64,000 nt of DNA from Kribbella jejuensis (GTDB lineage Bacteria > Actinomycetota > Actinomycetes > Propionibacteriales > Kribbellaceae): NCBI RefSeq assembly GCF_006715085.1, contig NZ_VFMM01000003.1, positions 1-64,000 of the forward strand, given 5' to 3'. A program made the translations under genes and the position numbers. The notes below the pieces were generated by a model. That model was not told the origin of the DNA and ran no database searches. It saw only the letters and a program-made list of their open reading frames with translations. Shown piece after piece: positions 32,171-41,167 of this stretch (position 1 is its first letter; each line of letters starts with the position of its first letter).

Positions 32171-34400
32171 GCACTTCCGGGAGCTCGCCGAGGATCGTGA
32201 GGCGTTTGGTGGCTCGGGTGACTGCTACGTAGAGGTCGGAGAGGCCTCGGTCGGAGTTGGTCAGGATCCCTTGGGGATCGGCGATGATGACCGAGTCGAA
32301 TTCGAGGCCCTTGGACTGAGGGATGTCCAGGAGGGCTACGGCGCCGTCGAGGACGGACGGGTCGTGGGTGTGCGCCACGTCCGGGAGGGCGTCGGCGAAC
32401 TCGTCGTAGCGGGTCGCCGGGACGATGACGGCGATGCGGCCTTCGTCGATGGCTCGTTGTTCGGAGGTGATGGCGGCTTTGAGTGCGTCGACGAGGCAGC
32501 CGGCCGGGACCGCGTCGAGGAAGGGCCGGGTGCCGGTGTCCCGGACAGACGTCGGTGGCCGCAGGGTCGGGTCGATCGCCGAGAGGATGGCGGTGGCGAC
32601 CGTCATGATCTCGCTCGGGGTGCGGTAGTTGACGGTGAGTTCGGCGGTGCGCCAGCGGCGCGGGGCGTAGTGGTCGAGGAGTTCGGCCCAGGAGCGGACG
32701 CCGGAGGCCGACCCGGTCTGGGCGATGTCGCCGACCAGCGTCATCGAGCGCCGTGGCGCGCGGCGCATCAGCATCCGCCAGTCCATCGCGGACAACTCCT
32801 GCGCTTCGTCGACGATCACGTGACCGAAGACCGACGTACGGTCGTACGACCGGTCACCGCCCGCCGATGGGTTCGCGAGTTGCTGGGTGCGCTGGGCGAT
32901 CAGGTCGCGGAACTGCTCGATCTCCCACGGCATGATCTCGATCCGCTCCGCGGTCAGCTCGATGTCGACCACACCGCTCGCGTACTCGCGGTTCGCCTCC
33001 GCCGCGGCCGCTGCCTCGGATGCTTCGCGTTTGCGGCCGACCACGACCTCCGCGGTCTCGCCGAGCAGCTCGGCCGCCTCGTCGAGCAGGGCGGCGTCCG
33101 ACGGCGTCCAGGCCGCCGAGAGTGGTCGGAGTACGGCGGAACGCTCGGCGCTGGTGAGGTACGGCGCAGCGGCCGCGAGACGCTCGTCGGACGAGAACAG
33201 GACCGATACGAGCAGCTCCGGCGTGAGCTCCGGCCACAACCGGTCCAGGATCTCCAGCACCTGGTCGTCCTGGAACAGCTCCTGCTCGAGGTCCTCGACG
33301 TCCGCGTCCCCGACGTACTGCTTGCCGATCCGGTCGACGATCTGGTTCGCCAGCGTCTTGATGATCCGCCGGACGAAGATCGGCCGCGCCCGGTTGTGCA
33401 GCGGCTGTGCCGCGAGCGCGCCCCGCTGTGCCTTGCGGATCGCGTCCGGCCGCAGCACGAGCTCGTCGGCGTTCATCTTGAACCGGATCGCCTTGGTCGG
33501 CACGATCCGGAACCCCGCGATCGCCCGCGCGATCACGTCGGCCATCGCCAGCTCGCCCTTGATCCGCGCCGCCTCGGCAGACTCCGGCGCGGTCGCCGTC
33601 ACGCCCGAGTACAGCTCGCTGACTGTCGCGAGGACGACGTCGTTCTCACCGAGCGAGGGGAGTACCTGGTCGATGTAGCGCAGGAAGGTGGTGTTCGGCC
33701 CGACGACGAGTACGCCGGTACGCCCGAGCTGTTCGCGATAGGTGTAGAGCAGGTACGCCGCCCGGTGCAGCGCGACCACGGTCTTACCCGTACCCGGGCC
33801 GCCTTGGACCACGAGTACGCCGGGAAGTCCGGAGCGGATGATCTCGTCCTGCTCGGACTGGATCGTCGCGACGATCTCGTTCATCCGGCCGGTACGGCTC
33901 GCGCCGAGCGAGGAGAGCAGCGCGGCCTCGCCGATCAGCGTGCCGCGTTCGTTCTCACCGAGCGCGGCGGCGTCCAGCAGGTCGTCGTCGACGCCGACGA
34001 CGGTACGGCCGTGCAGCCGGATGTGCCGCCGGCGCTTCACGCCGAGCGGCTCGGCCGCGGTGGCCCGGTAGAACACCTGCGCCACCGGAGTCCGCCAGTC
34101 GATCAGCAACGGGTTGTACTCGTCGTCGAACAGCCCGATCCGGCCGATGTGGAACCGTTCGCCGCTGGTCTCGTCGATCCGCCCGAAACACAATCCGCGT
34201 TCGACCGACGACAATTGTGCGAAGCGGCCGGAATACAGCTTGGTGAACGACTCGCGTTCCGACCGGGCCTGATCGGTGCCGGTGGTTTCCTCGACCTGAA
34301 CCCGCCCGAGGTCACCTCGCGCCTTTTCCCGCAGCACGTCGAGCCGCGCGTACATCGCCGTCACATCGCCTTGTTCTACGGCGATCTCCTGCTCCAGCAC
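32139..34400 (-). CDS. helD: HelD-family RNA polymerase-recycling motor ATPase
   Basis: The product has about 753 residues. An N-terminal coiled coil (LEQEIAVEQGD to about residue 60) can enter the RNA polymerase secondary channel. A UvrD-like core is split by a long insertion: Walker A GGPGTGKT near 200, Walker B HVIVDEAQELSAMDW, VGDIAQTGS, and the C-terminal TRATKRLTIL. LLIDWRTPVAQVFYRA is a hallmark of actinobacterial HelD. It removes stalled polymerase from DNA; some homologues (HelR) give rifamycin tolerance, but I find no rifamycin-associated element upstream. The GTG at 34400 has AAAGG/GGGGG upstream. An ATG at 34424 is an alternative. Confidence 0.85.
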   Translation of the reverse strand: MLEQEIAVEQGDVTAMYARLDVLREKARGDLGRVQVEETTGTDQARSERESFTKLYSGRFAQLSSVERGLCFGRIDETSGERFHIGRIGLFDDEYNPLLIDWRTPVAQVFYRATAAEPLGVKRRRHIRLHGRTVVGVDDDLLDAAALGENERGTLIGEAALLSSLGASRTGRMNEIVATIQSEQDEIIRSGLPGVLVVQGGPGTGKTVVALHRAAYLLYTYREQLGRTGVLVVGPNTTFLRYIDQVLPSLGENDVVLATVSELYSGVTATAPESAEAARIKGELAMADVIARAIAGFRIVPTKAIRFKMNADELVLRPDAIRKAQRGALAAQPLHNRARPIFVRRIIKTLANQIVDRIGKQYVGDADVEDLEQELFQDDQVLEILDRLWPELTPELLVSVLFSSDERLAAAAPYLTSAERSAVLRPLSAAWTPSDAALLDEAAELLGETAEVVVGRKREASEAAAAAEANREYASGVVDIELTAERIEIMPWEIEQFRDLIAQRTQQLANPSAGGDRSYDRTSVFGHVIVDEAQELSAMDWRMLMRRAPRRSMTLVGDIAQTGSASGVRSWAELLDHYAPRRWRTAELTVNYRTPSEIMTVATAILSAIDPTLRPPTSVRDTGTRPFLDAVPAGCLVDALKAAITSEQRAIDEGRIAVIVPATRYDEFADALPDVAHTHDPSVLDGAVALLDIPQSKGLEFDSVIIADPQGILTNSDRGLSDLYVAVTRATKRLTILGELPEVLTQVRRTPRP

Positions 34401-34455
34401 GTGATCCCCCGACCTTTCTTGCATTGCCCGAGAAGCTCTGATATTCTGAACATGT

Positions 34456-34478
34456 GAGCCTGAAGAGGGCTCTTTTTT
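34456..34478 (+). terminator. Intrinsic terminator reading toward + strand, upstream of helD
   Basis: GAGCC (34456-34460), loop of 7, GGCTC (34468-34472), then six T's (34473-34478): a textbook rho-independent terminator in a locally AT-rich patch. It lies in the divergent gap between helD and the ferric-reductase-like gene, where no annotated + strand gene ends. It would stop a transcript antisense to the helD 5' end, or act as a helD leader hairpin on the other strand. Confidence 0.6.
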
Positions 34479-34572
34479 ATTTCTCGACACAAACACCCAA
34501 CGGTACCGCTTTTCACAGCTGACTGCCAGCCAAGGCCAAGCGATTGCTCAGCAGCCGATTCGACACTGAGGT

Positions 34573-35952
34573 GTGTTTGTCACCGCAGGAGAGCCGATCG
34601 GCCGGAGGGCTCGCACCGACGGCGCCGTCCGCCTCGGCGCCCTGGCCGCGTTGTGGCTGAGCCTGTTACTCGTCACGTACTGGTGGGTCGCAGGCGGCGG
34701 TGTGCAGGAACTCGGCGGCTGGGCGACAGGCCTGACGTCGCTCGGGCGCCTGACCGGTCTGGTCGCGGCCGTGCTTCTGCTGGCGCAGGTCGTGTTGATG
34801 GCGCGCGTTCCGCTCCTGGAAGCCGCGTTCGGGCAGGACCAACTGGCCCGCATCCACCGCATCACCGGGTTCACATCGTTCAACCTGATGCTGGCGCACC
34901 TCGTCACGATCACGTGGGGCTACGCGGCCGGCGAGCTGCGACGTACGCCGGCCACGCTCTGGGACCTGACGGTCGACTACCCGGGCATGCTGCTCGCGGT
35001 CGGTGGGACGCTCGCGCTCTGTCTGAGCGTGCTGACCAGCATCCGCGCGGCGCGCAGACGGCTCCGGTACGAGTCCTGGCATCTCCTGCACCTGTACGCG
35101 TACCTGGGCGTCGGCATCGCGCTCCCGCACCAACTGTGGACCGGCCAGGAGTTCCTCGCGTCCACCGGGCGGACCGTGTTCTGGTGGACGGTCTGGGCGC
35201 TCGCGGTCGTGACCGTGCTCGTGTACCGGATCGCCGTACCGGTGTGGCAGAACGCCCGGCACCGCCTCCACGTAACAGCCGTCGTGCCGGAGGCGAACGG
35301 AGTGGTCTCCGTGTACGTCGGTGGGCAGCGGCTGGATCGTCTCCGCGCCGAGGCCGGACAGTTCTTCGCGTGGCGGTTCCTTGATCGGCCCGGGTGGGCG
35401 CGCGCGAACCCGTACTCGCTGTCGGCCGCGCCCGACGGACACGGCCTACGCATCACCGTGCAGGAAGCCGGCGACGGTAGTGCGGCGCTCAGCACGTTGC
35501 GACCCGGTACGCGCGTATTCGTGGAGGGACCGTACGGGCGGATGAGCCCGCGCGCCCGTACCCAACGGAAGATCGCGCTGACCGGCGCCGGTGTCGGCGT
35601 CACGCCGTTGCGTGCGCTCGCCGAGGGTCTCGAGTACGCCCCGGGTGACGCCCTGCTGATCCAGCGGTACACCGAAGAGCCCTTGTTCCACGAGGAGTTC
35701 CAGCGGTTGTGGAACGACCGCGGTCTGGCGCTGCTCACGCTGCCGGGTCCGCGACGACGGGCCGACTCGTGGTTCGGTGCCGGCGTACCGAAGTACGACG
35801 ACCTGCACGTCCTCCTGCACTGGGTCCCGGACATCGCCGAGCGCGACGTCTACCTGTGCGGACCCGAGACGTGGACCGACCTGGTCCGCTCGACCCTCAC
35901 CGCCGCCGGTCTGCCGGCCGAACGGCTCCATCTCGAATCCTTCAAGTGGTGA
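34573..35952 (+). CDS. Ferric-reductase-like transmembrane flavin oxidoreductase
   Basis: The product has 459 residues. Six membrane helices carry haem-ligand-type histidines (HRITGFTSFNLMLAHL and ESWHLLHLYAY). A cytosolic FAD/NAD(P)H module follows with ANPYSLSAAP (FAD), GAGVGVTPLRAL (NAD(P) phosphate loop) and YLCGPETW. It moves electrons from NAD(P)H across the membrane to an external acceptor. It is followed by FMN-binding and ApbE genes, so the covalent-FMN protein is the probable acceptor. The GTG start is the only reasonable one before helix 1. Confidence 0.85.
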   Translation: MFVTAGEPIGRRARTDGAVRLGALAALWLSLLLVTYWWVAGGGVQELGGWATGLTSLGRLTGLVAAVLLLAQVVLMARVPLLEAAFGQDQLARIHRITGFTSFNLMLAHLVTITWGYAAGELRRTPATLWDLTVDYPGMLLAVGGTLALCLSVLTSIRAARRRLRYESWHLLHLYAYLGVGIALPHQLWTGQEFLASTGRTVFWWTVWALAVVTVLVYRIAVPVWQNARHRLHVTAVVPEANGVVSVYVGGQRLDRLRAEAGQFFAWRFLDRPGWARANPYSLSAAPDGHGLRITVQEAGDGSAALSTLRPGTRVFVEGPYGRMSPRARTQRKIALTGAGVGVTPLRALAEGLEYAPGDALLIQRYTEEPLFHEEFQRLWNDRGLALLTLPGPRRRADSWFGAGVPKYDDLHVLLHWVPDIAERDVYLCGPETWTDLVRSTLTAAGLPAERLHLESFKW

Positions 35953-35958
35953 CCGCCC

Positions 35959-36402
35959 GTGAAACGCATCGTGCTCTGGCTTCTCGGTACCGTCTCGGCC
36001 GTTGTGCTGATGTTCGGATACCACACCTCGACCTCCGGCCCCGAGGCGACCGTGGGACCGACCATCGGTGGCGGCACCAACGAGTCCCCAGCAACCACGC
36101 CGACCACTCCGGCCACCCCCGCGCCAGGAGGTACGTCGACCGTGACGGGCGATGTTGCGCAGACCCAGTGGGGACCCGTCCAGGTCCGGCTCACCGAGCA
36201 GGCCGGAAAGATCACCGCGGTCGACGTCGTCCAGTACCCGAACGGCAACCACCGCGACGCCGAGATCAACGACTACGCGCTACCGATCCTGATCAACGAA
36301 ACGATCCAGGCGCAGAGCGCGAAGATCGACATGGTCAGCGGCGCCACCGTCACCAGCGACGGTTACGTGCGATCCCTGCAGAGCGCATTGGATCAGGGCT
36401 GA
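35959..36402 (+). CDS. Exported FMN-binding domain protein
   Basis: The product has 147 residues. An N-terminal membrane anchor or signal (IVLWLLGTVSAVVLMFGY) is followed by a Thr/Pro/Gly linker (about 25-60) and an FMN_bind domain ending in SGATVTSDGYV. The threonine in SGATVT is the expected covalent FMN attachment site made by ApbE. It acts outside the membrane as an electron carrier. It is six bases after the reductase gene and overlaps apbE by one base (TGATG). Confidence 0.88.
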   Translation: MKRIVLWLLGTVSAVVLMFGYHTSTSGPEATVGPTIGGGTNESPATTPTTPATPAPGGTSTVTGDVAQTQWGPVQVRLTEQAGKITAVDVVQYPNGNHRDAEINDYALPILINETIQAQSAKIDMVSGATVTSDGYVRSLQSALDQG

Positions 36403-37196
36403 TGAAGAGGTACGTCGAGCACGTGATGGGCATGCCGATCAGCCTCGCGCTGCGCGGCCGCCACACCAACGACGACCTCGCGGGTCGCGCTTGGTCCGAG
36501 GTTCTCGACGTACTCCGGACCGCGGACCGGGTGTTCAGCACGTATCGCGAGGACTCTTACGTCTCCCGGCTCAACCGCGGCGCCCTGGCCGTCGCGGACT
36601 GCCCGCCCGAGGTGGCCGAGGTGCTGGCGCTGGGGGAGCAGGCCCGGATCGAGTCCGGCGGAGCGTTCGATGTACGACGGAACGCCCGGTTGGATCCGAG
36701 CGGTGTCGTGAAAGGCTGGGCCGTCGAACGGGCCGCCCAGAAGCTCGCGGAACTGCCCGCGACCGACTACTGCCTGGGCGCCGGCGGCGACCTGACGTGC
36801 CATGTCGCGGGCCCCGACTCGGAACCGTGGCAGATCGGGATCGAGGACCCGTTCGATCCCGATCAGCTCGCGGCGGTGGTACCGATCCGCAACGGCGCGA
36901 TCGCCACGTCCGGGCTGCACCGCCGCGGCCGGCACATCACCGACGCCCGGACCGGTGTCACGCCGACCGTGGTGGCGTCGGTGACCGTCGTGCACCACTC
37001 ACTCACCCAGGCCGACATCGACGCCACCGCGGCGTTCGCGCTCGGCACGGATGCCCTCCCGTGGCTGCAGTCCCGTCCCGGCCGCGCCGGGCTGGTGATC
37101 TTCGCCGACGGAACCCGTCAGGTGTTCGGGAACAGGACGCGGGCCACCACGTCACCGACCATCCGCCGCGGAATGGGGCGGTGGGCAACGAAGTGA
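36402..37196 (+). CDS. apbE: FAD:protein FMN transferase (ApbE family)
   Basis: The product has 264 residues. It has MGMPISLAL at the start, DPSGVVKGWAVERAA, the glycine-rich GAGGDLTCHV, IATSGLHRRGRHITDARTG (metal/flavin region, variant of HxxDPxTG) and DATAAFALG. It attaches FMN to the threonine of the preceding FMN-binding protein. No signal peptide is evident, so it may act before export or use an internal start; that is unusual for Gram-negative ApbE but known in short family members. The last 79 bases overlap the convergent TetR gene and encode a non-conserved basic tail. Confidence 0.88.
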   Translation: MKRYVEHVMGMPISLALRGRHTNDDLAGRAWSEVLDVLRTADRVFSTYREDSYVSRLNRGALAVADCPPEVAEVLALGEQARIESGGAFDVRRNARLDPSGVVKGWAVERAAQKLAELPATDYCLGAGGDLTCHVAGPDSEPWQIGIEDPFDPDQLAAVVPIRNGAIATSGLHRRGRHITDARTGVTPTVVASVTVVHHSLTQADIDATAAFALGTDALPWLQSRPGRAGLVIFADGTRQVFGNRTRATTSPTIRRGMGRWATK

Positions 37197-37621
37197 CGAT
37201 AGAAGAACGGGCTCGTCAATAGGTCGGTGGTCAGCTCGGGATCCATGTCCGGCGGGAGCTCGCCGCGGTCGCGGCCGCGCTGCAGGACGGCGAGCATCGG
37301 TTCGCGACGGCGCCTGGTCAGATCTTGGTGGATCTCCGACAGGGCGGGATCGCGTTCGGCGGCGTCGATGAACGCGGCCAGCAGGCGGGGGAACGGCGTC
37401 CGTTCGAGCAGCGTGACGAACGCGGTCAGGATCTCGGTGACGTCCTTCGTGACCGAGCCGGTGTCGGGTGCCGGGAACGGGCGGTACGTCGCATCCATCG
37501 CGTCGACGAGGAGGGCCCCGGTGGTGGGCCAGCGGCGGTAGAGGGTCGCCTTGCTGGCGCCGGCGCGCCGGGCGACCGCCTCCATGGTGAACCCGGCCAG
37601 CCCGGCCTCGTCGAGCACCAC
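37118..37621 (-). pseudogene. TetR family regulator, probably N-terminally truncated
   Basis: The frame encodes 167 residues. The helix-turn-helix is AGFTMEAVARRAGASKATLYRRWP, followed by a TetR ligand/dimer domain ending RMVGDVVARVLFPN. The product starts at VLDEAGLAG, so the first helix of the DNA-binding domain (normally a R-x-x-I-L-x-A-A segment) is missing. Upstream codons in frame are almost all Pro from a G/C run (37622-37657) with no start codon. A shortened but expressed protein is possible. Compare the truncated gene starting at 37658. Confidence 0.6.
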
Positions 37622-37657
37622 GACGGCGGTCGGGGGGTGGGGGAGTCGGGGGGGACG

Positions 37658-37963
37658 ATGGATCTGTTCCGGATGGCGCCGTTCTACCCGCTGTTGATCG
37701 ACCTCGGGTATCCGAGCTACCTCTCGACGATCCTCGGCGGCGCGAAACTCGCCGCCGCCGTGGTGATCGCCCTACCGGGGCTGCCTCGGCTGAAGGAATG
37801 GGCGTACGCCGGGGTCCTGATCAACATGTCCGGGGCCGTCGCGTCCAACGCCGCGACCCACCGCTACGCCGGGACGGTCGCCCCCGCCGCGTTCGCCGTA
37901 CTGGCGCTCGCGTCGTGGGCGACCAGACCCCTGAGCAGGAAGCTCAGTCGTTCAGGGAGATGA
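37658..37963 (+). CDS. DoxX-like membrane protein, short at the N-terminus
   Basis: The product has 101 residues and three hydrophobic segments, with the DoxX_2-type signature DLGYPSYLSTILGGAKLAA and LPRLKEWAYAGVLINM. Family members normally carry another helix and loop of about 25-30 residues before DLGYP; here only MDLFRMAPFYPLLI precedes it. The ATG directly follows a run of G that could act as a ribosome site. It is divergent from the truncated TetR across 36 bases, so both genes appear cut at one junction. It overlaps the sialidase-like gene end by 20 bases. Confidence 0.6.
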   Translation: MDLFRMAPFYPLLIDLGYPSYLSTILGGAKLAAAVVIALPGLPRLKEWAYAGVLINMSGAVASNAATHRYAGTVAPAAFAVLALASWATRPLSRKLSRSGR

Positions 37964-39176
37964 TGCCTGCTTCGACGGGACCGGACTTGCCGTACTGCGC
38001 TCCGGTGATGACGAAGACCAGGCCACGGTTCTGCGGGTCTCCGGGGCCGTCCAGCGGGATGGTGAACCGGCTGTAGCCGGCCGGCATCGGTGACGAGAAC
38101 CGCGTCCAGGCCCCGGGGGCACCGAGTTCGCGGTTGATGAAGAAGTCCTGATCATCGTTGCCCGTGACAATGATCGTGCCGTTCACTCCGCCCGATTGCG
38201 ACCAGCTGACAACCGGGGCACCGTTCGGGGCGCCGCCGTTCTGGTCCAGGAGCGGCGTGTCCGGAGAGAACCGGAACGATTCGGGGTCCTTCGCGATCCG
38301 GTAGTGCACGTGGTAGGTGTAGTTGTTCTGATCGGGGTGGGCCGGGTCGTCGGGCTCTCCGAATTCGTACGTCATGATCCACAGATCGCCCTTCAGGCGT
38401 GCCACCGTGGTCATACCGGGCCGCTCGGCGTAGGCGGTGCCGGTCGCGTCGTCGACGACCGGACCCCAGTTGTACAGGTCCGTGCTGGTCTGGTGCGCGA
38501 GCTTCTGCCCGAAGTTGGGGTCCCGCTGGTCGGAGTAGTAACAGATCAGGTTGTCGTTGTGCAGCAGCAGGAACGGCTCCCACACCGGCGTCGCGCCGTT
38601 CGTGGTGTTGGCCGGCCCACCTTGAGCCACCGTGCTCAGGAACTCCCACGTGAGACCGCGGTCCGTGCTGGCGTACAGCTGGATGTTGGTGCTACCGAAG
38701 TTCTTTCCGAGCCAGTTGCACGCGAACAGGAGCGCGCCCTTGGGCAGACCCGCGAACGCGCGCGGCAACTCGTAAAGGAACGGCTGCAGATAGACCCCCG
38801 ACGCGGTGCTGGGGTCGGGGACGCTGCTCTGCTTCGCCCACGTGCGGCCGTCGTCGTCACTGCGATAGAGAGGGAACCCTGGGCCTCCGCCTTGATAGGT
38901 CGCGAGCAGGCTCCGCGACTTGCCGGGCGCTCCGCTGCTGAGCCGGACAGCGCGAGCGTACGACGAGCGTCCGGTTGGTGGACCAGCCACGACGACAGGT
39001 CCGAACGGAACCTCCCCACCAGCCTGGCCGGCATCACCGACCGGGCCGGGATCCGCGAACGCCGGACCCGCAAGGCCCAGGCCCACGCCCGCCGCCGCAG
39101 CTGCGCCGGCGCCGAGAAACACCCGGCGAGAAAGCTGGTTGGTCGAACTACTCACGGGTGCATTGCGATACTTCAC
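37944..39176 (-). CDS. Secreted sialidase-like (BNR/Asp-box) protein, Tat substrate
   Basis: The product has 410 residues. The Tat signal is SRRVFLGAGAAAAAGVGLGLAG, cleavage likely near AFA-DP. The beta-propeller has Asp boxes SDDDGRTW and STDRGLTW and aromatic-rich blades (YQGGGPGFPLYRS, VWEPFLLLHNDNLICYYSD). Related proteins are annotated as sialidase or glycosyl hydrolases of uncertain specificity; catalytic residues cannot be assigned here. The GTG start follows GGGAGG. It reads in the same direction as the sugar ABC operon but beyond its terminator hairpin. Confidence 0.78.
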   Translation of the reverse strand: MKYRNAPVSSSTNQLSRRVFLGAGAAAAAGVGLGLAGPAFADPGPVGDAGQAGGEVPFGPVVVAGPPTGRSSYARAVRLSSGAPGKSRSLLATYQGGGPGFPLYRSDDDGRTWAKQSSVPDPSTASGVYLQPFLYELPRAFAGLPKGALLFACNWLGKNFGSTNIQLYASTDRGLTWEFLSTVAQGGPANTTNGATPVWEPFLLLHNDNLICYYSDQRDPNFGQKLAHQTSTDLYNWGPVVDDATGTAYAERPGMTTVARLKGDLWIMTYEFGEPDDPAHPDQNNYTYHVHYRIAKDPESFRFSPDTPLLDQNGGAPNGAPVVSWSQSGGVNGTIIVTGNDDQDFFINRELGAPGAWTRFSSPMPAGYSRFTIPLDGPGDPQNRGLVFVITGAQYGKSGPVEAGIISLND

Positions 39177-39296
39177 TTCTGCCTCCCTGGTGAACTGTTG
39201 AAGCCGCTGCCACGCGCAGCGATACGCGCGGTGCGGAGAAAGGGGCGACTCGCACGGGAGCGCTCAAGGGCGCGTTCGCCGTACGGGCGCGCGTGT

Positions 39297-39353
39297 CAGG
39301 GCGAGCCGGCCCGAGGCGGGCGGCTCTGCCCTGAGGTTCGAGCCCGAAGGCTC
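39297..39353 (-). terminator. Hairpins after the sugar ABC operon
   Basis: The left arm (39297-39308) pairs with the right arm (39321-39333), 12 pairs with one bulged base and a 12-base loop. A second small hairpin GAGCC-cgaa-GGCTC (39340-39353) lies beside it. Placed just after the last permease stop, reading on the minus strand. Confidence 0.65.
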
Positions 39354-39388
39354 TAGCGGAACACCTAGCTGTACATCTGGCGGTACAT

Positions 39389-40222
39389 CTAGCGGCTGAA
39401 GCCCGCGGTGAGACCGCTGAGCAGTTGCCGGCGACCCACGGCGTACAGGATGACGATCGGTAGCGTGGTGAGGACGACCGAGGCGAGCACCGCCGGCACG
39501 TTGACGCTGTACTGACCCTGGAACGTCCACAGCGCCAGCGGAAGGGTGCGCTTGTCAGGGCTCTGCGTGAGGATCAGCGGCAGCAGGAACCCGTTCCACA
39601 CGCCCAGGCCGTTGTAGATGCTGACCGTGACGAGTGCGGGCCGGGTCAAGGGCAGCGCGAGCTTGCGCATCATGCCCCACTCGGTCGCCCCGTCGACGCG
39701 CATCGACTCGAAGAGTTCCTTCGGTACGTCGCGGATGAAGTTCGCGAGGACAAGGACGGACAGCGGGATCGAGAACGCGATCGACGGCAGGATCAGCGCC
39801 AGCAGGCTGTCGTACAGCCGCATCCGGATGATCAGCAGGTAGACCGGGATGATCGTGGCCTGCAGCGGGATCGCCAGCCCCATCAGGAACAGGCCGTTGA
39901 CCCCGGCAAGGAACCTGCTGCCGGCGCCGCGGATGATCGCGTACGCCGCCATGAACGAGATCGCGACCGCCGGGATGATCGTGCCCGCGGTGACGATCAC
40001 GCTGTTCAGGAAGTACCGCGGGAAGTCGGACTGGATGACCAGCTTGTAGTTGTTCGCGGTCGGCGCGGACGGCAGCGCGAACGGGTTCTGGGTGAAGTAC
40101 GCGCTCTGGTCCTTGAAGCTGGTGACCACGATCCAGTACAGCGGGATCAGGACGATCGCCAGCCAGATCCAGCCGGCCAGGCCACCGAACCAGTTCAGTT
40201 GCGTGAGCTTGCGAGCCTGCAT
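39389..40222 (-). CDS. Carbohydrate ABC transporter permease (MalG type)
   Basis: The product has 277 residues and six membrane helices. The EAA loop ESMRVDGATEWGMMRKLALP is the ATPase coupling site typical of CUT1 sugar importers. It ends RRQLLSGLTAGFSR, normal for MalG-like proteins. The ATG lies 3 bases after the MalF-type gene. No ATPase gene is in the operon, so a shared MsiK-like ATPase encoded elsewhere is expected. Confidence 0.9.
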   Translation of the reverse strand: MQARKLTQLNWFGGLAGWIWLAIVLIPLYWIVVTSFKDQSAYFTQNPFALPSAPTANNYKLVIQSDFPRYFLNSVIVTAGTIIPAVAISFMAAYAIIRGAGSRFLAGVNGLFLMGLAIPLQATIIPVYLLIIRMRLYDSLLALILPSIAFSIPLSVLVLANFIRDVPKELFESMRVDGATEWGMMRKLALPLTRPALVTVSIYNGLGVWNGFLLPLILTQSPDKRTLPLALWTFQGQYSVNVPAVLASVVLTTLPIVILYAVGRRQLLSGLTAGFSR

Positions 40223-40225
40223 CGG

Positions 40226-41167
40226 TCACGCACCTTCCTGCTGGCTGGCCGTCGTACTGCCGCCGAGGCGCCGCAGGATCAGTGCGAGCGCGAGGCCGAG
40301 CAGGACGATCAGGGTCGCGATCACACTCGCCGGACCCATCTGGTTGGACATGAAGCCGCGCTTGTACATGTCCAGCGCGAGCACCCGGGTCGCGTCACCG
40401 GGACCGCCGGCGGTGAGCACGAAGATCAGGTCGAAGAACGTCAGCGAACCGACCACCATCAGCGTCGACGAGGTGATGATCGTGTACTTCAGCTGCGGCA
40501 CCGTGATGCTGAAGAACTGCCGGACCCGGCCGGCGCCGTCGATCGAGGCCGCCTCGTACATCGTGGTCGGGATCTGCCGGACACCGCCTTGGTAGATCAG
40601 CGAGTGGAACGGGATGAACTGCCAGGACACGATGAAGATCACCACACCGATCGCGAGGGTGTTCTTGCCGAGCCAGTCCTGGGTGAGGAACCCGAGTTTC
40701 AGGCCCGGCCCGAGCCCGAAGTTCGGGTCGAGCAGGGCCTTGTAGGTGATCGCGATGGCCGCCGAGCTGAGCAGCAGCGGGATGAAGTACAGCACCGCGA
40801 GGAAGGCGCGGTACCGCTGCCGCCCGGCGAGGAAGGTGCCGAGCAGCAGGCTCATCGGGGTCTGCACGGCCCACGAGAGAATCATGATCTCGAAGGTCAC
40901 CAGGATGCTGTGCGGGAGTTGTGAGTCGGTCAGTACCGACTTCCAGTTGGTCAGCCCGGCGGCGTGGATCGCGCCGAGCCCGTCCCACTGGGTGAAGCTC
41001 AGCACGAGTACGCCGACCAGCGGGATGACGCCGAACACGACGAACAGCAACAGCGCGGGCAGCACCATCCAGGCGACCGCACCGCTCCGCCCGGCGCCCG
41101 AGGAGCCGGCGCGGGACGCTTCGGTGCGGCCGGTCGGCGGCGCGACGGGCGGAGCGGTAGCTGTCAC
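40226..41167 (-). CDS. Carbohydrate ABC transporter permease (MalF type)
   Basis: The product has 313 residues. A polar N-terminus is followed by six membrane helices, with the coupling loop YEAASIDGAGRVRQFFSITVP. The GTG start overlaps the stop of the binding-protein gene (GTGA), giving translational coupling. It works with the MalG-type partner and the lipoprotein. Confidence 0.9.
   Translation of the reverse strand: MTATAPPVAPPTGRTEASRAGSSGAGRSGAVAWMVLPALLLFVVFGVIPLVGVLVLSFTQWDGLGAIHAAGLTNWKSVLTDSQLPHSILVTFEIMILSWAVQTPMSLLLGTFLAGRQRYRAFLAVLYFIPLLLSSAAIAITYKALLDPNFGLGPGLKLGFLTQDWLGKNTLAIGVVIFIVSWQFIPFHSLIYQGGVRQIPTTMYEAASIDGAGRVRQFFSITVPQLKYTIITSSTLMVVGSLTFFDLIFVLTAGGPGDATRVLALDMYKRGFMSNQMGPASVIATLIVLLGLALALILRRLGGSTTASQQEGA

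Noticed and set aside
34401..34572. Rifamycin-associated element upstream of helD
   Set aside because: I looked for a GGCTTG-CGG-CAAGGCC-like inverted repeat and found none; CTTGGCCTTGG-type sequence near 34535 is not a match.
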